DNA from: Halomonas sp. 54_146
GTDB taxonomy: Bacteria; Pseudomonadota; Gammaproteobacteria; Pseudomonadales; Halomonadaceae
Length of the DNA stretch: 64,000 bases
Assembly: GCF_001507855.1 (NCBI RefSeq)
Contig: NZ_LGEN01000003.1
Location: forward strand, 91,225-155,224
Direction: 5' to 3'
Positions 54,292 through 63,832 of the stretch are shown here, piece by piece. Under the pieces are notes generated by a model, which ran no database searches, was not told where the DNA came from, and saw only the letters and a program-made list of their open reading frames with translations. Every line of letters begins with the position of its first letter. Within the stretch, counting starts at the first letter, position 1. The position numbers and the translations under genes are program-made.

Positions 54292-54400
54292 GCTAGAAGG
54301 CTTGTGTTTTTTGGATGTCAGGGTTGGTGAAGTAAAATTTGCATTACGTGGCTGAGTCTTGTTAGTAGACTACCGCACGTTTTTTGTTTTCGAGGCTGCT

Positions 54401-56002
54401 ATGGCTGGTTGGTATCACGTATTAAGTCTGACTCTCGTTCGTCGCGCTAACCTGTTGGGTTATTTAGGTGCAGCGATATTAGGGATTGTCAGCATAGTGT
54501 TGACCATGGGCAATCCGTGGAGCGTGCTAGACGGTGCGCTGATGATTGATACCGATTACCCAAACGCGGCAGCGGCCTTCGAGCTGTTTATTCGTGATCA
54601 ATGGCGCTGGCCATTGGGCGAAAACCCATCGTTTGGTGAGGTTAATCTCTTTTTTAGCGATGCTGCACCTTGGTTTGCGTTCATTGCAAAAGGTATTTAT
54701 CAACTCACCGGTATCGCTCTGTCGTTTCATTGGCTGGTGTTAATCAACATGGTGCTGTGGCCTGTTATGGCTTGGCGGCTGATGAGCTATTTATATCCGT
54801 TTTGGGACGGCCGGTGGTTGGCGGTGCTGTTGCTAACGTTCAACCTTGTTGTTTTGGTGCGCTTAATTGGGGCGCAGCACATAGCGCTGGGCTCATATTG
54901 GGTGGTGCTTTGGGCAATGTGTGCGGTGCCTTTGGCTGGTCAGACGTTGGTTTGGTGGCGTCGGTGGGAGTTTCTGCTGGCGCTGGCTATTGCGGTGTGG
55001 AGCCATGCTTATTTGGGCGCAATGGCGGCATTAATCCTATTGGTAGGGTTAGCAGCCGCTAGGCGTTGGTGGTCAATGGTCTGGGTGGTGTTACTGCCAT
55101 TGTTGTTGCTTTACGCTATTGGAGCACTTCAAAGTGGTAGTACCCCTATGGGCGGGGCTAAGGCCTATGGTCTTGATTTGGCCGCTTTTACAAAGTCGTT
55201 AGGTTGGGGTGTTGCAGGTAATCTTTATGATATTAATGAGCCTACCCAGAGTGATGCCATTTTGTATTTGGGAACAGGGGTATGGTGGCTTTTATTTGCT
55301 TGCATAGTAATGGCTGTATGGCAGCGTCGTGTACTGCCCGTTGATTGGTTTGGCTCCACTGTCTCGCGTGTTCGCTGGTGGTCAATTGTATTGGCTGCTA
55401 GCGGCCTTGCTTTGTTTGCCATGACGTTCGATTTGCGTATGGCAGGCCAGGTGTGGCTTAGGGTGGATATTCCCGGTATTTTCCTTCCTCTTTATGAGAG
55501 TTTTCGCGTAACAGGGCGCTTTGCTGCTCCGTTAGTGTTTGTTGTGGTGATCGCTGTGGCGTTGTGGTGGGCAGCATGGCGCTCACGGCTACACCCAGTG
55601 GTTTGGTGGTCAGTTGGCGTAGTAGCCATTGCACTGCAACTAGCGGATGCACGGCATTCGGGTAATTTAAGCCCTCCTTTGGATTGGCAAGCCAACGCGG
55701 CGGCCCAGAAACAAGCGATTGCCGATGTGCTTGAAGGCGAACAATGGTCTGGGCGGGTTTTTAAGCAAGTAGGCTTTTTTGAGCTGGAGGAGCAGCGCTT
55801 GCTGGATTATTTACTGATTCAGCAAGGTGCGCGGGATATTCGTGTCGCTCATGGCGCTCGCTTAACGCCTGAGGGGGTAGAGGAGCGTTCTGGCTATACC
55901 GATGCTCAGCCAGGCGATGTAGTGATTACGCGTGATGACGCTGATCGTCCAGAGTGCAGCCGCTATGGCGTGGTTAAGCAGTTTGGGGTATGCCTGCTTT
56001 AG
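54401..56002 (+). CDS. GT-C-like membrane glycosyltransferase, DUF6311-type, paralogue 2
   Basis: 533-aa polytopic membrane protein with ~11 hydrophobic segments. It keeps the pattern of the other two: acidic loop residues (LMIDTDYPNAA), FIRDQWRWPLG and FFSDAAPWFAFIAK, but is more divergent elsewhere, and its soluble C-terminal part is short, ending in a Cys-containing VVKQFGVCLL. I use the ATG at 54401 after GAGG; a TTG at 54359 is the alternative. Role inferred as in paralogue 1. Confidence 0.62.
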   Translation: MAGWYHVLSLTLVRRANLLGYLGAAILGIVSIVLTMGNPWSVLDGALMIDTDYPNAAAAFELFIRDQWRWPLGENPSFGEVNLFFSDAAPWFAFIAKGIYQLTGIALSFHWLVLINMVLWPVMAWRLMSYLYPFWDGRWLAVLLLTFNLVVLVRLIGAQHIALGSYWVVLWAMCAVPLAGQTLVWWRRWEFLLALAIAVWSHAYLGAMAALILLVGLAAARRWWSMVWVVLLPLLLLYAIGALQSGSTPMGGAKAYGLDLAAFTKSLGWGVAGNLYDINEPTQSDAILYLGTGVWWLLFACIVMAVWQRRVLPVDWFGSTVSRVRWWSIVLAASGLALFAMTFDLRMAGQVWLRVDIPGIFLPLYESFRVTGRFAAPLVFVVVIAVALWWAAWRSRLHPVVWWSVGVVAIALQLADARHSGNLSPPLDWQANAAAQKQAIADVLEGEQWSGRVFKQVGFFELEEQRLLDYLLIQQGARDIRVAHGARLTPEGVEERSGYTDAQPGDVVITRDDADRPECSRYGVVKQFGVCLL

Positions 56003-56118
56003 GGATGAGTTAATACGAAGCGTCGTTTGCGATGTTGTTTGGGGCCGATACAATGCACCCTTCTTAAGCGCGGCGAGGCGATTAAAGATGGAGTTTAGAT
56101 GAAAAGGGCGCGTTTCTA

Positions 56119-57906
56119 ATGCTTACCACCAAACCATATAGTGCTGAGACACACAGTGCTGAGACACACAGTGCTATGACATATAGGGCTGTGGTGCAGT
56201 CTCCTTGGCTGCCGGTCTTACTGTCAGCTGCCATGGGCGGATGGCTTGCGTACTATTTGTACGGTGGGTTAATTGATCCGCGTAATGTAACGTGGCTTTT
56301 ATACGAGAATGACCCACTTCAGCACTATACAGGTTGGCATTTTTTTCGCCGTGATGAATGGCAATGGCCGTTAGGTGCCATGAGCAATCTGGCCAGTGAA
56401 GTTGGCACTAGCATTGTATATACCGACTCTATTCCATTAATTGCTCTGCCCTTAAAGCTGTTTCATTCTTGGTTGCCTGACCCCTTTCAATATTTGGGTT
56501 TGGTGATGTTAGCTAATTTAATGCTTAATGCGAGCGTTGCCTGTGCACTGTTACAGCGCTGTGGCGTAGAGCGGTGGCCTGCCTTTTTAGGGGCAGTTCT
56601 GTTTGTTTCCCTTCCTATGGCAACCATGCGCGGGTTGGGTGCGCATGGTCACGAAGCATTAAGCGCCCATTGGTTATTGTTATTGGGTTTTTGGCTGGTG
56701 CTGTTTCACCCTTATTTAAGCTGGCAGGTAGCGTTCCGTTGGCTGGGGTTGTTGGCGGTGGCAGTGTTGGTGCATTTCTATTTGTTCTTCATGGTGGGGG
56801 TGCTATGGGGGGGCTGGTGGCTGCGTGCAGTATGGACAAGTCGCGCATGGCATACTCCTGTTGACCTTCGTTGTGGTGTTTTTTCAGCTTTACTGACGCC
56901 GCTTTGCATCGCGCTATTGATGTGGGCCGCTGGCTACTTTCATTACGGGGGCGACGGTGGTGCAGGTGGTGGCTACGGTGTCTTTTCTGCTGAAGTACTG
57001 ACCTTTTTCAATCCATATTCCCAAGCATGGTTTATTGAAGGTGGCAACTTGGTGTCGCTCTCTTACTTTTTTCCTGGTTGGAAAACACCGGTAGCGGGTC
57101 AGTATGAAGGGCAGGCCTATGCTGGTTTAGGGGGCGTAGGGCTAATGATATTGGGTGGAGTGGTAATAAGCCGCTTTGGGTGGCGGGGTTCTATGCAGTA
57201 TTGTCCTGCTGCGCTTCCTTGGTTATTACTTTTGGCGCTGGGCATGTTTGTTTTCGCCCTGAGTGACCGGGTGGTGTTGGGGTACCGGTTATATGAGCTC
57301 CATTTTGGTCAGTTGCTTTGGCCACTTTCAGATATTTTGCGCTCAAGTGGTCGTTTGGCTTGGCCTCTATTGTATGTGGTGTTGATTGCTTGCGTAACAT
57401 TATTGGCAAAAGCGTGGCCGCGTAAGCTGCACACATGGGCAATGTTGGTGCTTGTACTGTTGCAGTGGGGAGATCTGCGCGGTTGGCATCAATCTGTGCA
57501 TGACCGCTTAGAGGCTAGAGTCGATGAAACATCGGAGGGGCATCTTCCGTATGCAGTACTTCAAGCTGAGGAATTAAACGAGCTTTGGGATGCTAAGGAG
57601 CAAATAATTGCGCTACCTGTCGATAATTTAGCCGATTTGCGCCCTTATACATGGCTAGCAGCTCAGCATGATATGACGATTAATGTGGCGCACCTGGCAC
57701 GCGTAACACCCAATACCATTGAACAGGCAACGCGAACTGAACGTCAACGCCTTGAGGAAGGGGTGGTGTCCGAAAATGCCGTTTATGTTCTAACGTCGCC
57801 TTCTTGGGCTGATAAGGTGTGCCGCATGGATGATATTCAATGTCAGTTTTTTAAACCTGTCACAGTAGCTTGGAAGCTGGCTGAACCTCTTAATGAAAGT
57901 GAGTAA
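56119..57906 (+). CDS. GT-C-like membrane glycosyltransferase, DUF6311-type, paralogue 3
   Basis: 595-aa polytopic membrane protein closely similar to the one at 46856 along its length: LYENDPLQHYTGWHFFRRDE, WPLGAMSNL, VYTDSIPLIALPLKLF, MATMRGLGAHGHEALSAHW, LVHFYLFFMVGVLWGGWW. A small coding repeat (AETHSAETHS) opens the protein, so a later start cannot be ruled out. Its stop lies close to or inside the start of the GT2 gene, so it is in one operon with GtrB- and GtrA-like genes, which strongly suggests it uses their polyprenyl-phosphate sugar. Confidence 0.68.
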   Translation: MLTTKPYSAETHSAETHSAMTYRAVVQSPWLPVLLSAAMGGWLAYYLYGGLIDPRNVTWLLYENDPLQHYTGWHFFRRDEWQWPLGAMSNLASEVGTSIVYTDSIPLIALPLKLFHSWLPDPFQYLGLVMLANLMLNASVACALLQRCGVERWPAFLGAVLFVSLPMATMRGLGAHGHEALSAHWLLLLGFWLVLFHPYLSWQVAFRWLGLLAVAVLVHFYLFFMVGVLWGGWWLRAVWTSRAWHTPVDLRCGVFSALLTPLCIALLMWAAGYFHYGGDGGAGGGYGVFSAEVLTFFNPYSQAWFIEGGNLVSLSYFFPGWKTPVAGQYEGQAYAGLGGVGLMILGGVVISRFGWRGSMQYCPAALPWLLLLALGMFVFALSDRVVLGYRLYELHFGQLLWPLSDILRSSGRLAWPLLYVVLIACVTLLAKAWPRKLHTWAMLVLVLLQWGDLRGWHQSVHDRLEARVDETSEGHLPYAVLQAEELNELWDAKEQIIALPVDNLADLRPYTWLAAQHDMTINVAHLARVTPNTIEQATRTERQRLEEGVVSENAVYVLTSPSWADKVCRMDDIQCQFFKPVTVAWKLAEPLNESE

Positions 57907-57910
57907 TGTT

Positions 57911-58978
57911 ATGCAAGAGACAACGCACACCCCAGGCTCCCAAGATGGGGAGCATGCAGCCGCAAGCGAGCAGTGGATGCTGAGTTTAGTTGTTCCCGTC
58001 ATGAATGAAGAAGACAACATCACGCCATTTCTTGATGCTGTTTTTAGCGCCCTGGAGCATAAAGTTCACGCGTTAGAGATATTGTTCGTTGATGATGGCT
58101 CTAAAGACACTACGCTGGAACGTTTAAGAGCAGCTGCTGACCGTGACAAACGTATCAGATACCTGTCTTTTTCACGTAACTTTGGGAAGGAAGTTGCCAT
58201 GACAGCGGGCATTGAGCATGCTCGTGGCGATGCTGTTGTGCCAATTGACGTGGATCTTCAGCATCCGCCAGAAGTGATTTTGGAATTTGTGCGTTACTGG
58301 CAGGAAGAAGGTTACGACATGGTGTACGGAGTACGTCATGAGGACAACGATGAGACCGCTACTAAGAAAACCACATCGGGCCTGTTTTATCGTTTGTTTA
58401 ATCGCGTCGCACATACTGAAATACCCCCCAGTGCGGGCGATTTTCGCTTGCTTGACCGTAAAGTTGTTGACGCAATGAAGCGACTGCCTGAACGCAACCG
58501 TTTCATGAAAGGGTTGTATTCCTGGGTGGGTTTTAATTCTGTAGGTGTTCCCTATAAGCAGCCTGTAAGGCTTATAGGGGAAAGTCGCTTTAATTATTGG
58601 AAGCTGTGGAATTTTGCATTAGATGGCGTTGTTGGGTTTTCGACATGGCCATTACGCGTGTGGAGTTATATTGGCGGCACAGTAGCTGTGTTAGCTTTTA
58701 TTTACATACTGATAATTGTTACAAAAACAATTTTGTTAGGTGCTGATACGCCTGGATATGCGTCTGTAATGTCAGCGGTGCTATTTTTCGGCGGTATGCA
58801 GTTGCTATCTATTGGTGTGCTTGGGGAATATGTGGGGCGCTTGTTCCATGAGGCGAAGCAGCGTCCGCTTTATATTGTCGCAGAGCAAAGTAAACCCGCC
58901 TCTTGTGAGCAGGGCAAGGTGATTAGCCACTCAGCTACTTCTGAGTCTGTATCCACTAATAACGGAGTCGAACCATGA
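57911..58978 (+). CDS. GtrB/DPM1-like polyprenyl-phosphate glycosyltransferase (GT2)
   Basis: 355-aa GT2 enzyme with two C-terminal TM helices. Catalytic landmarks: LVVPVMNEEDNI (about 25-36), ILFVDDGSKDTTL (about 56-68), VPIDVDLQHPPEVI (about 107-120, DxD-type) and AGDFRLLDRKVVDAM (about 175-189). The TM part (~240-330) has the GtrB-type VWSYIGGTVAVLAFIYIL and GVLGEYVGRLFHEAKQRPLY. It transfers a sugar to undecaprenyl phosphate on the inner face. ATG at 57911 is chosen; the ATG at 57893, inside the previous gene, is possible. It is coupled to the GtrA-like gene by ATGA. Confidence 0.85.
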   Translation: MQETTHTPGSQDGEHAAASEQWMLSLVVPVMNEEDNITPFLDAVFSALEHKVHALEILFVDDGSKDTTLERLRAAADRDKRIRYLSFSRNFGKEVAMTAGIEHARGDAVVPIDVDLQHPPEVILEFVRYWQEEGYDMVYGVRHEDNDETATKKTTSGLFYRLFNRVAHTEIPPSAGDFRLLDRKVVDAMKRLPERNRFMKGLYSWVGFNSVGVPYKQPVRLIGESRFNYWKLWNFALDGVVGFSTWPLRVWSYIGGTVAVLAFIYILIIVTKTILLGADTPGYASVMSAVLFFGGMQLLSIGVLGEYVGRLFHEAKQRPLYIVAEQSKPASCEQGKVISHSATSESVSTNNGVEP

Positions 58979-59352
58979 AAAGGCTGGTGGGCGAAGCCGG
59001 TATGCTGGCTCGTTTTGGTGGTGTGGGTGTTATAGCGACATTGGTGCACCTTTCAGTGGCCGCTGTTGCTTTTATCGTTTGGCCAACAATTTCTCCCTTT
59101 TTGGCGAATTTAATGGCATTTATTGTCGCGTTCCAGATTTCTTTTTGGGGCCACCGACGCTTTACTTTTCGGAAAGATGGGCGTGCGTATCGGTTTTTTT
59201 TATTAGCGCTGGGAGGCTTCGCGCTAAATAACGGGGTATTGGCTGCCTTGCTTATCGCCAGCTCTGTTGACGGTATCTTCGCTATTGTAATCGCAACTTT
59301 TACCGTGCCGCTATTAATGTATGTAGCTGCACGCTTTTGGGCATTTGCCTGA
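58975..59352 (+). CDS. GtrA-family flippase-like membrane protein
   Basis: 125-aa protein with four hydrophobic helices and the GtrA features FGGVGVIATLVHLSVA at the N-terminus and FWGHRRFTFRKDG in the cytoplasmic loop. GtrA proteins are thought to flip the polyprenyl-phosphate sugar made by GtrB. Start overlaps the gtrB-like stop (ATGA). With the GT-C-like gene before, this forms a three-part Gtr-type modification module. Confidence 0.85.
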   Translation: MKRLVGEAGMLARFGGVGVIATLVHLSVAAVAFIVWPTISPFLANLMAFIVAFQISFWGHRRFTFRKDGRAYRFFLLALGGFALNNGVLAALLIASSVDGIFAIVIATFTVPLLMYVAARFWAFA

Positions 59353-59375
59353 TTGTGAAAACTGATTGCTGAAAC

Positions 59376-59409
59376 TGCATGTTGCCCCCGCTAACGGGTG
59401 CAACATGCA
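59376..59409. terminator. Hairpin between convergent gtrA-like and flgK genes
   Basis: Arms TGCATGTTGC and GCAACATGCA, extended by CCCG/CGGG inside. No T tract follows on either strand, so it may work with Rho or only protect mRNA ends. Confidence 0.55.
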
Positions 59410-59418
59410 ATCGCTGAG

Positions 59419-62106
59419 TTAGCCCCTCAGGCCAAGAATGGTATCGAAAATAGCAGAGGCCGTGTCGATCACACGGGCGTTAGCCTGGTAATACTGTTGG
59501 TAACGAATAAGGTTGGCGGCTTCTTCATCCAGGTTAACCCCTGATTCCGATTGCTGAACGGCCCGCAACTGGTCGGTGAGCCCTTGGCGGGCATCAAGGT
59601 TCACTTGAGTGATATTGGTGCGATTTCCTACATCGCTAACCATGGCACCGTAAGCACCGCTGAACGTGGCGCTGGTACCCACGGTATTTTCGCTCTGCAA
59701 GTTTTGCAGCGCCAGGGCGTTGCGGTTGTCGCCGGGGCCTGTGCTGCCAGAAATGCCGGTAAATGTGACGCCGCTGGTTGTGCCGTTGCTGGGTAGCTCA
59801 TCAATAGTGAAGCTGAGCACCGTGGCACCGGTGGCGTCGTCTTTAATGGTAAGCCGTTCACCAACCGCGAGCGTGCTGGGGGCGACGGAGAGCATATTGT
59901 TAATCTCTGTGCCGTCTTCTTTGAACACACTGAACACACCGTCCGGCGGTGGGTTGCTGGGTACGGAGCCTGCATCGGGCGAAACGAAGAGATTATTCGC
60001 GCTATCCGCGCCGAAGAAGCCAAGGCTTAATGAGCCATCTTCAGCGGCTTTAATCGCAAAGCTTGGGGGGCGGTAGTGGCTGTCCATCTCTTTAAAACCG
60101 GGTGCTATGTCAATATCGCTGACTTTTAGCTGATCCTGTACCCGGCCGATGGGGGTGTTGTCGGTTACAACGCCGCCAGCTCCCGAGGTGCCAGGCATTT
60201 CATCCCAGGTGGCGGTGATGTTGAAACGACCGTTACCTGAAATCAGCACGAAGAGTGGTTCAGTAACTGTGTCGATATTTACCTTTTCATCCCTGCCGTT
60301 TAAAGAGCTGATGCCGTCATTGATATCGCCTTCACTGTCGAAATGATCCGCATCGCCGGTATAGGTAAAAGTCATACCGCTATAGCTGGAGGTCGCGCCA
60401 TCAGCAAGGTCACTCGAAAAATCGGTGCCTTTGTGAAAAAGTAGCTCTTCATCACTGTAAGTCGTGCCTTCAGAAAAGCCGTTGGCTAAAGTGAACACTT
60501 GTGATTCAAGATCACCTTCAGAAGCAATATTATTACTTGTCCATGTATAGTCAGCGTCACTTCCTGTTATGGGGGTGCCAACAAGGTGTTTGCCGTCTCG
60601 GGTAAAGAGTTGGATATCATCATCCGCCCCCAAATCAGAGAGGTGTATTTCAACATTTTTGGCACCAACGGGAATAAAGGCAAATGGCTTAATACCTGAA
60701 GGCTCTCTGGTTAACTTACTTCCCGTGGCAAATTTACTGGCAAAGCTTTCTGTCCCACCTAAACGCGTCGTACTCTGCGATTGAAAATCCACCGTGGAGT
60801 AGGGCATTGGGCGCACGGGGCCTTGGGCAGCGGCGATGTTATCAAGGTCATTGATAAGCACGTCCATTCCTGCTGCCGCGCGGCGAACGGGCTGAACGGT
60901 GAATGTATCGCCTGCGGCGGGAGTACCGCTGAGCACCATATCAACCCCGCCGAAGGAAAGCGTATTGCCGTCCCATTCTGCGCTTACTTTCTCGCCACTG
61001 TCTTGCCGAGTGACGGTAAACGCGCTGCCATCGTAGCGGGCTTGGTAGTCGGTGGCGCGAAGGTCTTCCACGCGCGTTGGGTCAAAAGTAACCGCCTGTA
61101 CTTTCGCGCTGTTATTAGCAGCGCTATAGGCTTGGGGCGCACCAATCGAAAAGAAATCTTCCCCTTGCTCGCCGTTAAGGTCCACTCCTTGCTTGTGTTG
61201 CTCGTTGAAAGCGGTGGTGAGTGAAACGGCGAGTTGGCCAATTTGGTTTTGAGTTTTATCTAGCGTTTCTTGGCGAAAACGCATCAACCCGCCCAAGCTG
61301 CCCCCGGTGATTAGGTCTTCTTTCAGCGCCACCACGTTTCCGCTGCCATCGCGGTAACCTACCACGGTGCGTTGTGGGTCGGTTTCTGCTGCTATGGGGG
61401 TGAGTTTGAATGCGTTAGTACCGGTTACTAGCGGTTGGCCGTTGGGCAGGCTGATGTTGTAGGTTTTGCCGTCTTGAATATTAAGGCGTGAATCCATCCG
61501 CTCGCTTAACTCGGCAATCATCTGGTCACGCTGGTTAAGCAGGCTGTTAGGGGCTGCGCCGGTGCGAGCGCGGGCAAGGGCAATTTCACGGTTAAGACCG
61601 GCGATTTGTTGGGTGGTGTTGTTGACCTGGGTGATTTCGTCCTTGATTGCGCTGTTGATGTTGCTCTGCATGTCTTGCAGGTAACCATCAAAAGAACGGA
61701 ACTGTGCGCTGAGGGTTTGGGCATTACCAATCACGCCTTGGCGCGCTGCGGGGTCTGAGGGGGCACCGGCAAGGTCTTCCAGTGCAGAAAAGAAGTTCTG
61801 CATCAGTGGGGATAGCCCCGCTTCGCGGTCGGCCAACAGGCTATCAATCTGTTCCACTTGCTGAGCGTATACCTGTAACGCGCTGGATTGAGTGCGCGCA
61901 CTGTTAAGCTGTTCGGCAACGTAGTGATTGAACTGGCGTTCAATGTTATTAACCCGCACACCAGAGGTTTTGCCCGAACCTTCTCCCAGCATGGTCACTT
62001 CACGGTTAAAACCCGGGGTGTAAACGTTGCTGATATTGTTGCTGGTGGTGTTGAGGGCATTTTGCGCTGCATTTAACCCGCTTAGCCCCGTGGAAAACAT
62101 GCTCAT
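59419..62106 (-). CDS. flgK: Flagellar hook-associated protein 1
   Basis: 895-aa FlgK. The N-terminus STGLSGLNAAQNALNTTSNNISNVYTPGF is cut here to the motif NAAQNALNTTSNNISN, and the C-terminus ESGVNLDEEAANLIRYQQYY is diagnostic; the middle contains QIAGLNREIALARA and NQRDQMIAELS. It joins hook and filament, and is exported by the flagellar type III system. It is longer than usual (450-680 aa) because of an inserted variable region at ~450-750. I use ATG 62106. The reading frame runs further upstream without a ribosome site. No flgL or other flagellar gene is beside it, which is unusual. Confidence 0.9.
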   Translation of the reverse strand: MSMFSTGLSGLNAAQNALNTTSNNISNVYTPGFNREVTMLGEGSGKTSGVRVNNIERQFNHYVAEQLNSARTQSSALQVYAQQVEQIDSLLADREAGLSPLMQNFFSALEDLAGAPSDPAARQGVIGNAQTLSAQFRSFDGYLQDMQSNINSAIKDEITQVNNTTQQIAGLNREIALARARTGAAPNSLLNQRDQMIAELSERMDSRLNIQDGKTYNISLPNGQPLVTGTNAFKLTPIAAETDPQRTVVGYRDGSGNVVALKEDLITGGSLGGLMRFRQETLDKTQNQIGQLAVSLTTAFNEQHKQGVDLNGEQGEDFFSIGAPQAYSAANNSAKVQAVTFDPTRVEDLRATDYQARYDGSAFTVTRQDSGEKVSAEWDGNTLSFGGVDMVLSGTPAAGDTFTVQPVRRAAAGMDVLINDLDNIAAAQGPVRPMPYSTVDFQSQSTTRLGGTESFASKFATGSKLTREPSGIKPFAFIPVGAKNVEIHLSDLGADDDIQLFTRDGKHLVGTPITGSDADYTWTSNNIASEGDLESQVFTLANGFSEGTTYSDEELLFHKGTDFSSDLADGATSSYSGMTFTYTGDADHFDSEGDINDGISSLNGRDEKVNIDTVTEPLFVLISGNGRFNITATWDEMPGTSGAGGVVTDNTPIGRVQDQLKVSDIDIAPGFKEMDSHYRPPSFAIKAAEDGSLSLGFFGADSANNLFVSPDAGSVPSNPPPDGVFSVFKEDGTEINNMLSVAPSTLAVGERLTIKDDATGATVLSFTIDELPSNGTTSGVTFTGISGSTGPGDNRNALALQNLQSENTVGTSATFSGAYGAMVSDVGNRTNITQVNLDARQGLTDQLRAVQQSESGVNLDEEAANLIRYQQYYQANARVIDTASAIFDTILGLRG

Positions 62107-62296
62107 CGCTGATGCCCTTAAACGATTTGGCCAACTTGATTTAGTATAAGTGTTATTAAACCATACTTTACCATTTTTATTGAATGAGCGCTCATCAAAC
62201 ATTGCTTTTGTTGGCCTTTGTCACGCTGCCAAGTTATTATTAGCTTTTGTTTGATTAGCAACATGCCTGCTAGTGGCGCAGCTTGGAGAGCTAACA

Positions 62297-63733
62297 ATGG
62301 CGAGACACCCTAACGCGAATTCTCTATCCACTATTATTCACCACGGCGGCGCAGGCGGTGTTACCGGCAGCTGTCATCAGCTTATTGCTAATAGTGAGTC
62401 TTCACTGTTAATCGATTGCGGTTTGTTTCAAGGCGAAGATGCTGAGCAGGATAGCTTTGCTCAGCTTACCGTTGATTTTGATATCTCAACGGTGAAAGCG
62501 TTAGTGATTACCCATGTGCACATTGACCATGTGGGCCGTTTGCCTTATTTGCTGGCCGCTGGCTTTGATGGGCCCATTCTATGCTCTAAGCCTTCAGCGA
62601 AACTATTGCCGTTGGTGATTGAAGATGCGCTGAAAATTGGCTTCACCCGTGATAGGCACCTAATTGAGCAGTTTTTAGCCCGCGTGGAGCAACAGTTGGT
62701 ACCGTTGGATTACGCTAAATGGCACACGGTAGAGGAGTCACCCGCGCTTACTATCAATGTAAAACTTCAACGTGCAGGCCATATTCTGGGTTCTAGTTAT
62801 GTCGAGGTTGCGCTGCGCGAGCCTGCCACTCAACGCCGTGAACGCGTGGTGTTTTCCGGCGATTTAGGGGCCGCCAATTCTCCTTTATTGCCCGCCCCAA
62901 AATCACCTGCAAAGGCAGATGTGTTGGTGTTGGAAGCCACCTATGGCGACCGCCGCCACGAAGGGCGCGGCGAAAGGGCGCAAAAACTCAAACAGGCTAT
63001 AGAGCAGGCGTTAGCCAATAAAGGTACGGTGATTATTCCTGCCTTTAGCATTGGCCGAACCCAGGAATTGCTGTACGAGCTGGAAGGAATTATTCACCGC
63101 GCGGGCCACGGCTCGCTCTGGCAGTCGTTAGAAATCATCGTCGATTCGCCACTAGCGGCGCGGTTCACGCAGGTGTACCGCGAGTTAAAGCCTTTTTGGG
63201 ACGATGAAGCGCAAAAACGGGTAAAGGCTGGGCGGCATCCGCTCAATTTTGATGCGCTGTATACCGTAGAAAGCCATGAAGTACATGAACAAACGGTCCG
63301 CTACTTGGCTGAAAGCGGGCGGCCAGCGGTGGTGATTGCGGCCAGTGGTATGTGCGCAGGTGGGCGGGTAGTGAATTATTTAAAAGCCATGTTGGGCGAC
63401 CCGCGCCACCAGGTGTTGTTTGTGGGTTACCAAGGGGCGGGAACACCAGGACGTGATATTCAGCGCTATGGCCCCCAAGGGGGCTGGGTAATGTTAGAGG
63501 GCGAGCGTTACGATATTCGCGCAGGGGTCACTACCATTAGCGGCTACTCTGCCCATGCCGACCAGCAGGGCTTATTAACCTTCATTAAGCGAATGCGTCA
63601 TTGGCCGCGGGAAATTCGCCTTGTGCATGGCGATTCTGCCGCCAAGCAAACGCTTAAAACGTCTATTGAGGCAATGGCGGCTAAGCATCAGCGTTCGGTT
63701 ACGGTGCATTTGCCCGAGAATGTTTCATTTTGA
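62297..63733 (+). CDS. MBL-fold / beta-CASP RNA-specificity hydrolase
   Basis: 478-aa metallo-beta-lactamase-fold nuclease-like protein. Metal motifs: GLFQG after LLIDCG, THVHIDHVGRLPYL (HxHxDH), GHILGSSYVEV, FSGDLGAAN. A beta-CASP domain (about 225-385) with PAFSIGRTQELLYEL and IAASGMCAGGRVVNYL, and an RMMBL C-terminus (FVGYQGAGTPGRDI, GYSAHADQQGLL) complete the usual layout. Members act on RNA in archaea and some bacteria, but function in proteobacteria is often unknown. ATG at 62297 has GGAGAG upstream; a GTG at 62273 is less likely. Confidence 0.87.
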   Translation: MARHPNANSLSTIIHHGGAGGVTGSCHQLIANSESSLLIDCGLFQGEDAEQDSFAQLTVDFDISTVKALVITHVHIDHVGRLPYLLAAGFDGPILCSKPSAKLLPLVIEDALKIGFTRDRHLIEQFLARVEQQLVPLDYAKWHTVEESPALTINVKLQRAGHILGSSYVEVALREPATQRRERVVFSGDLGAANSPLLPAPKSPAKADVLVLEATYGDRRHEGRGERAQKLKQAIEQALANKGTVIIPAFSIGRTQELLYELEGIIHRAGHGSLWQSLEIIVDSPLAARFTQVYRELKPFWDDEAQKRVKAGRHPLNFDALYTVESHEVHEQTVRYLAESGRPAVVIAASGMCAGGRVVNYLKAMLGDPRHQVLFVGYQGAGTPGRDIQRYGPQGGWVMLEGERYDIRAGVTTISGYSAHADQQGLLTFIKRMRHWPREIRLVHGDSAAKQTLKTSIEAMAAKHQRSVTVHLPENVSF

Positions 63734-63832
63734 GGTGCCATCGCGAACGCAGCGCGGCTCGTAAAGTTGATTGCCCGTACCGAAATGAATGACTAACTGA
63801 TCGCCGAGAAAAGCATTAAGACAGGAGTCAGC

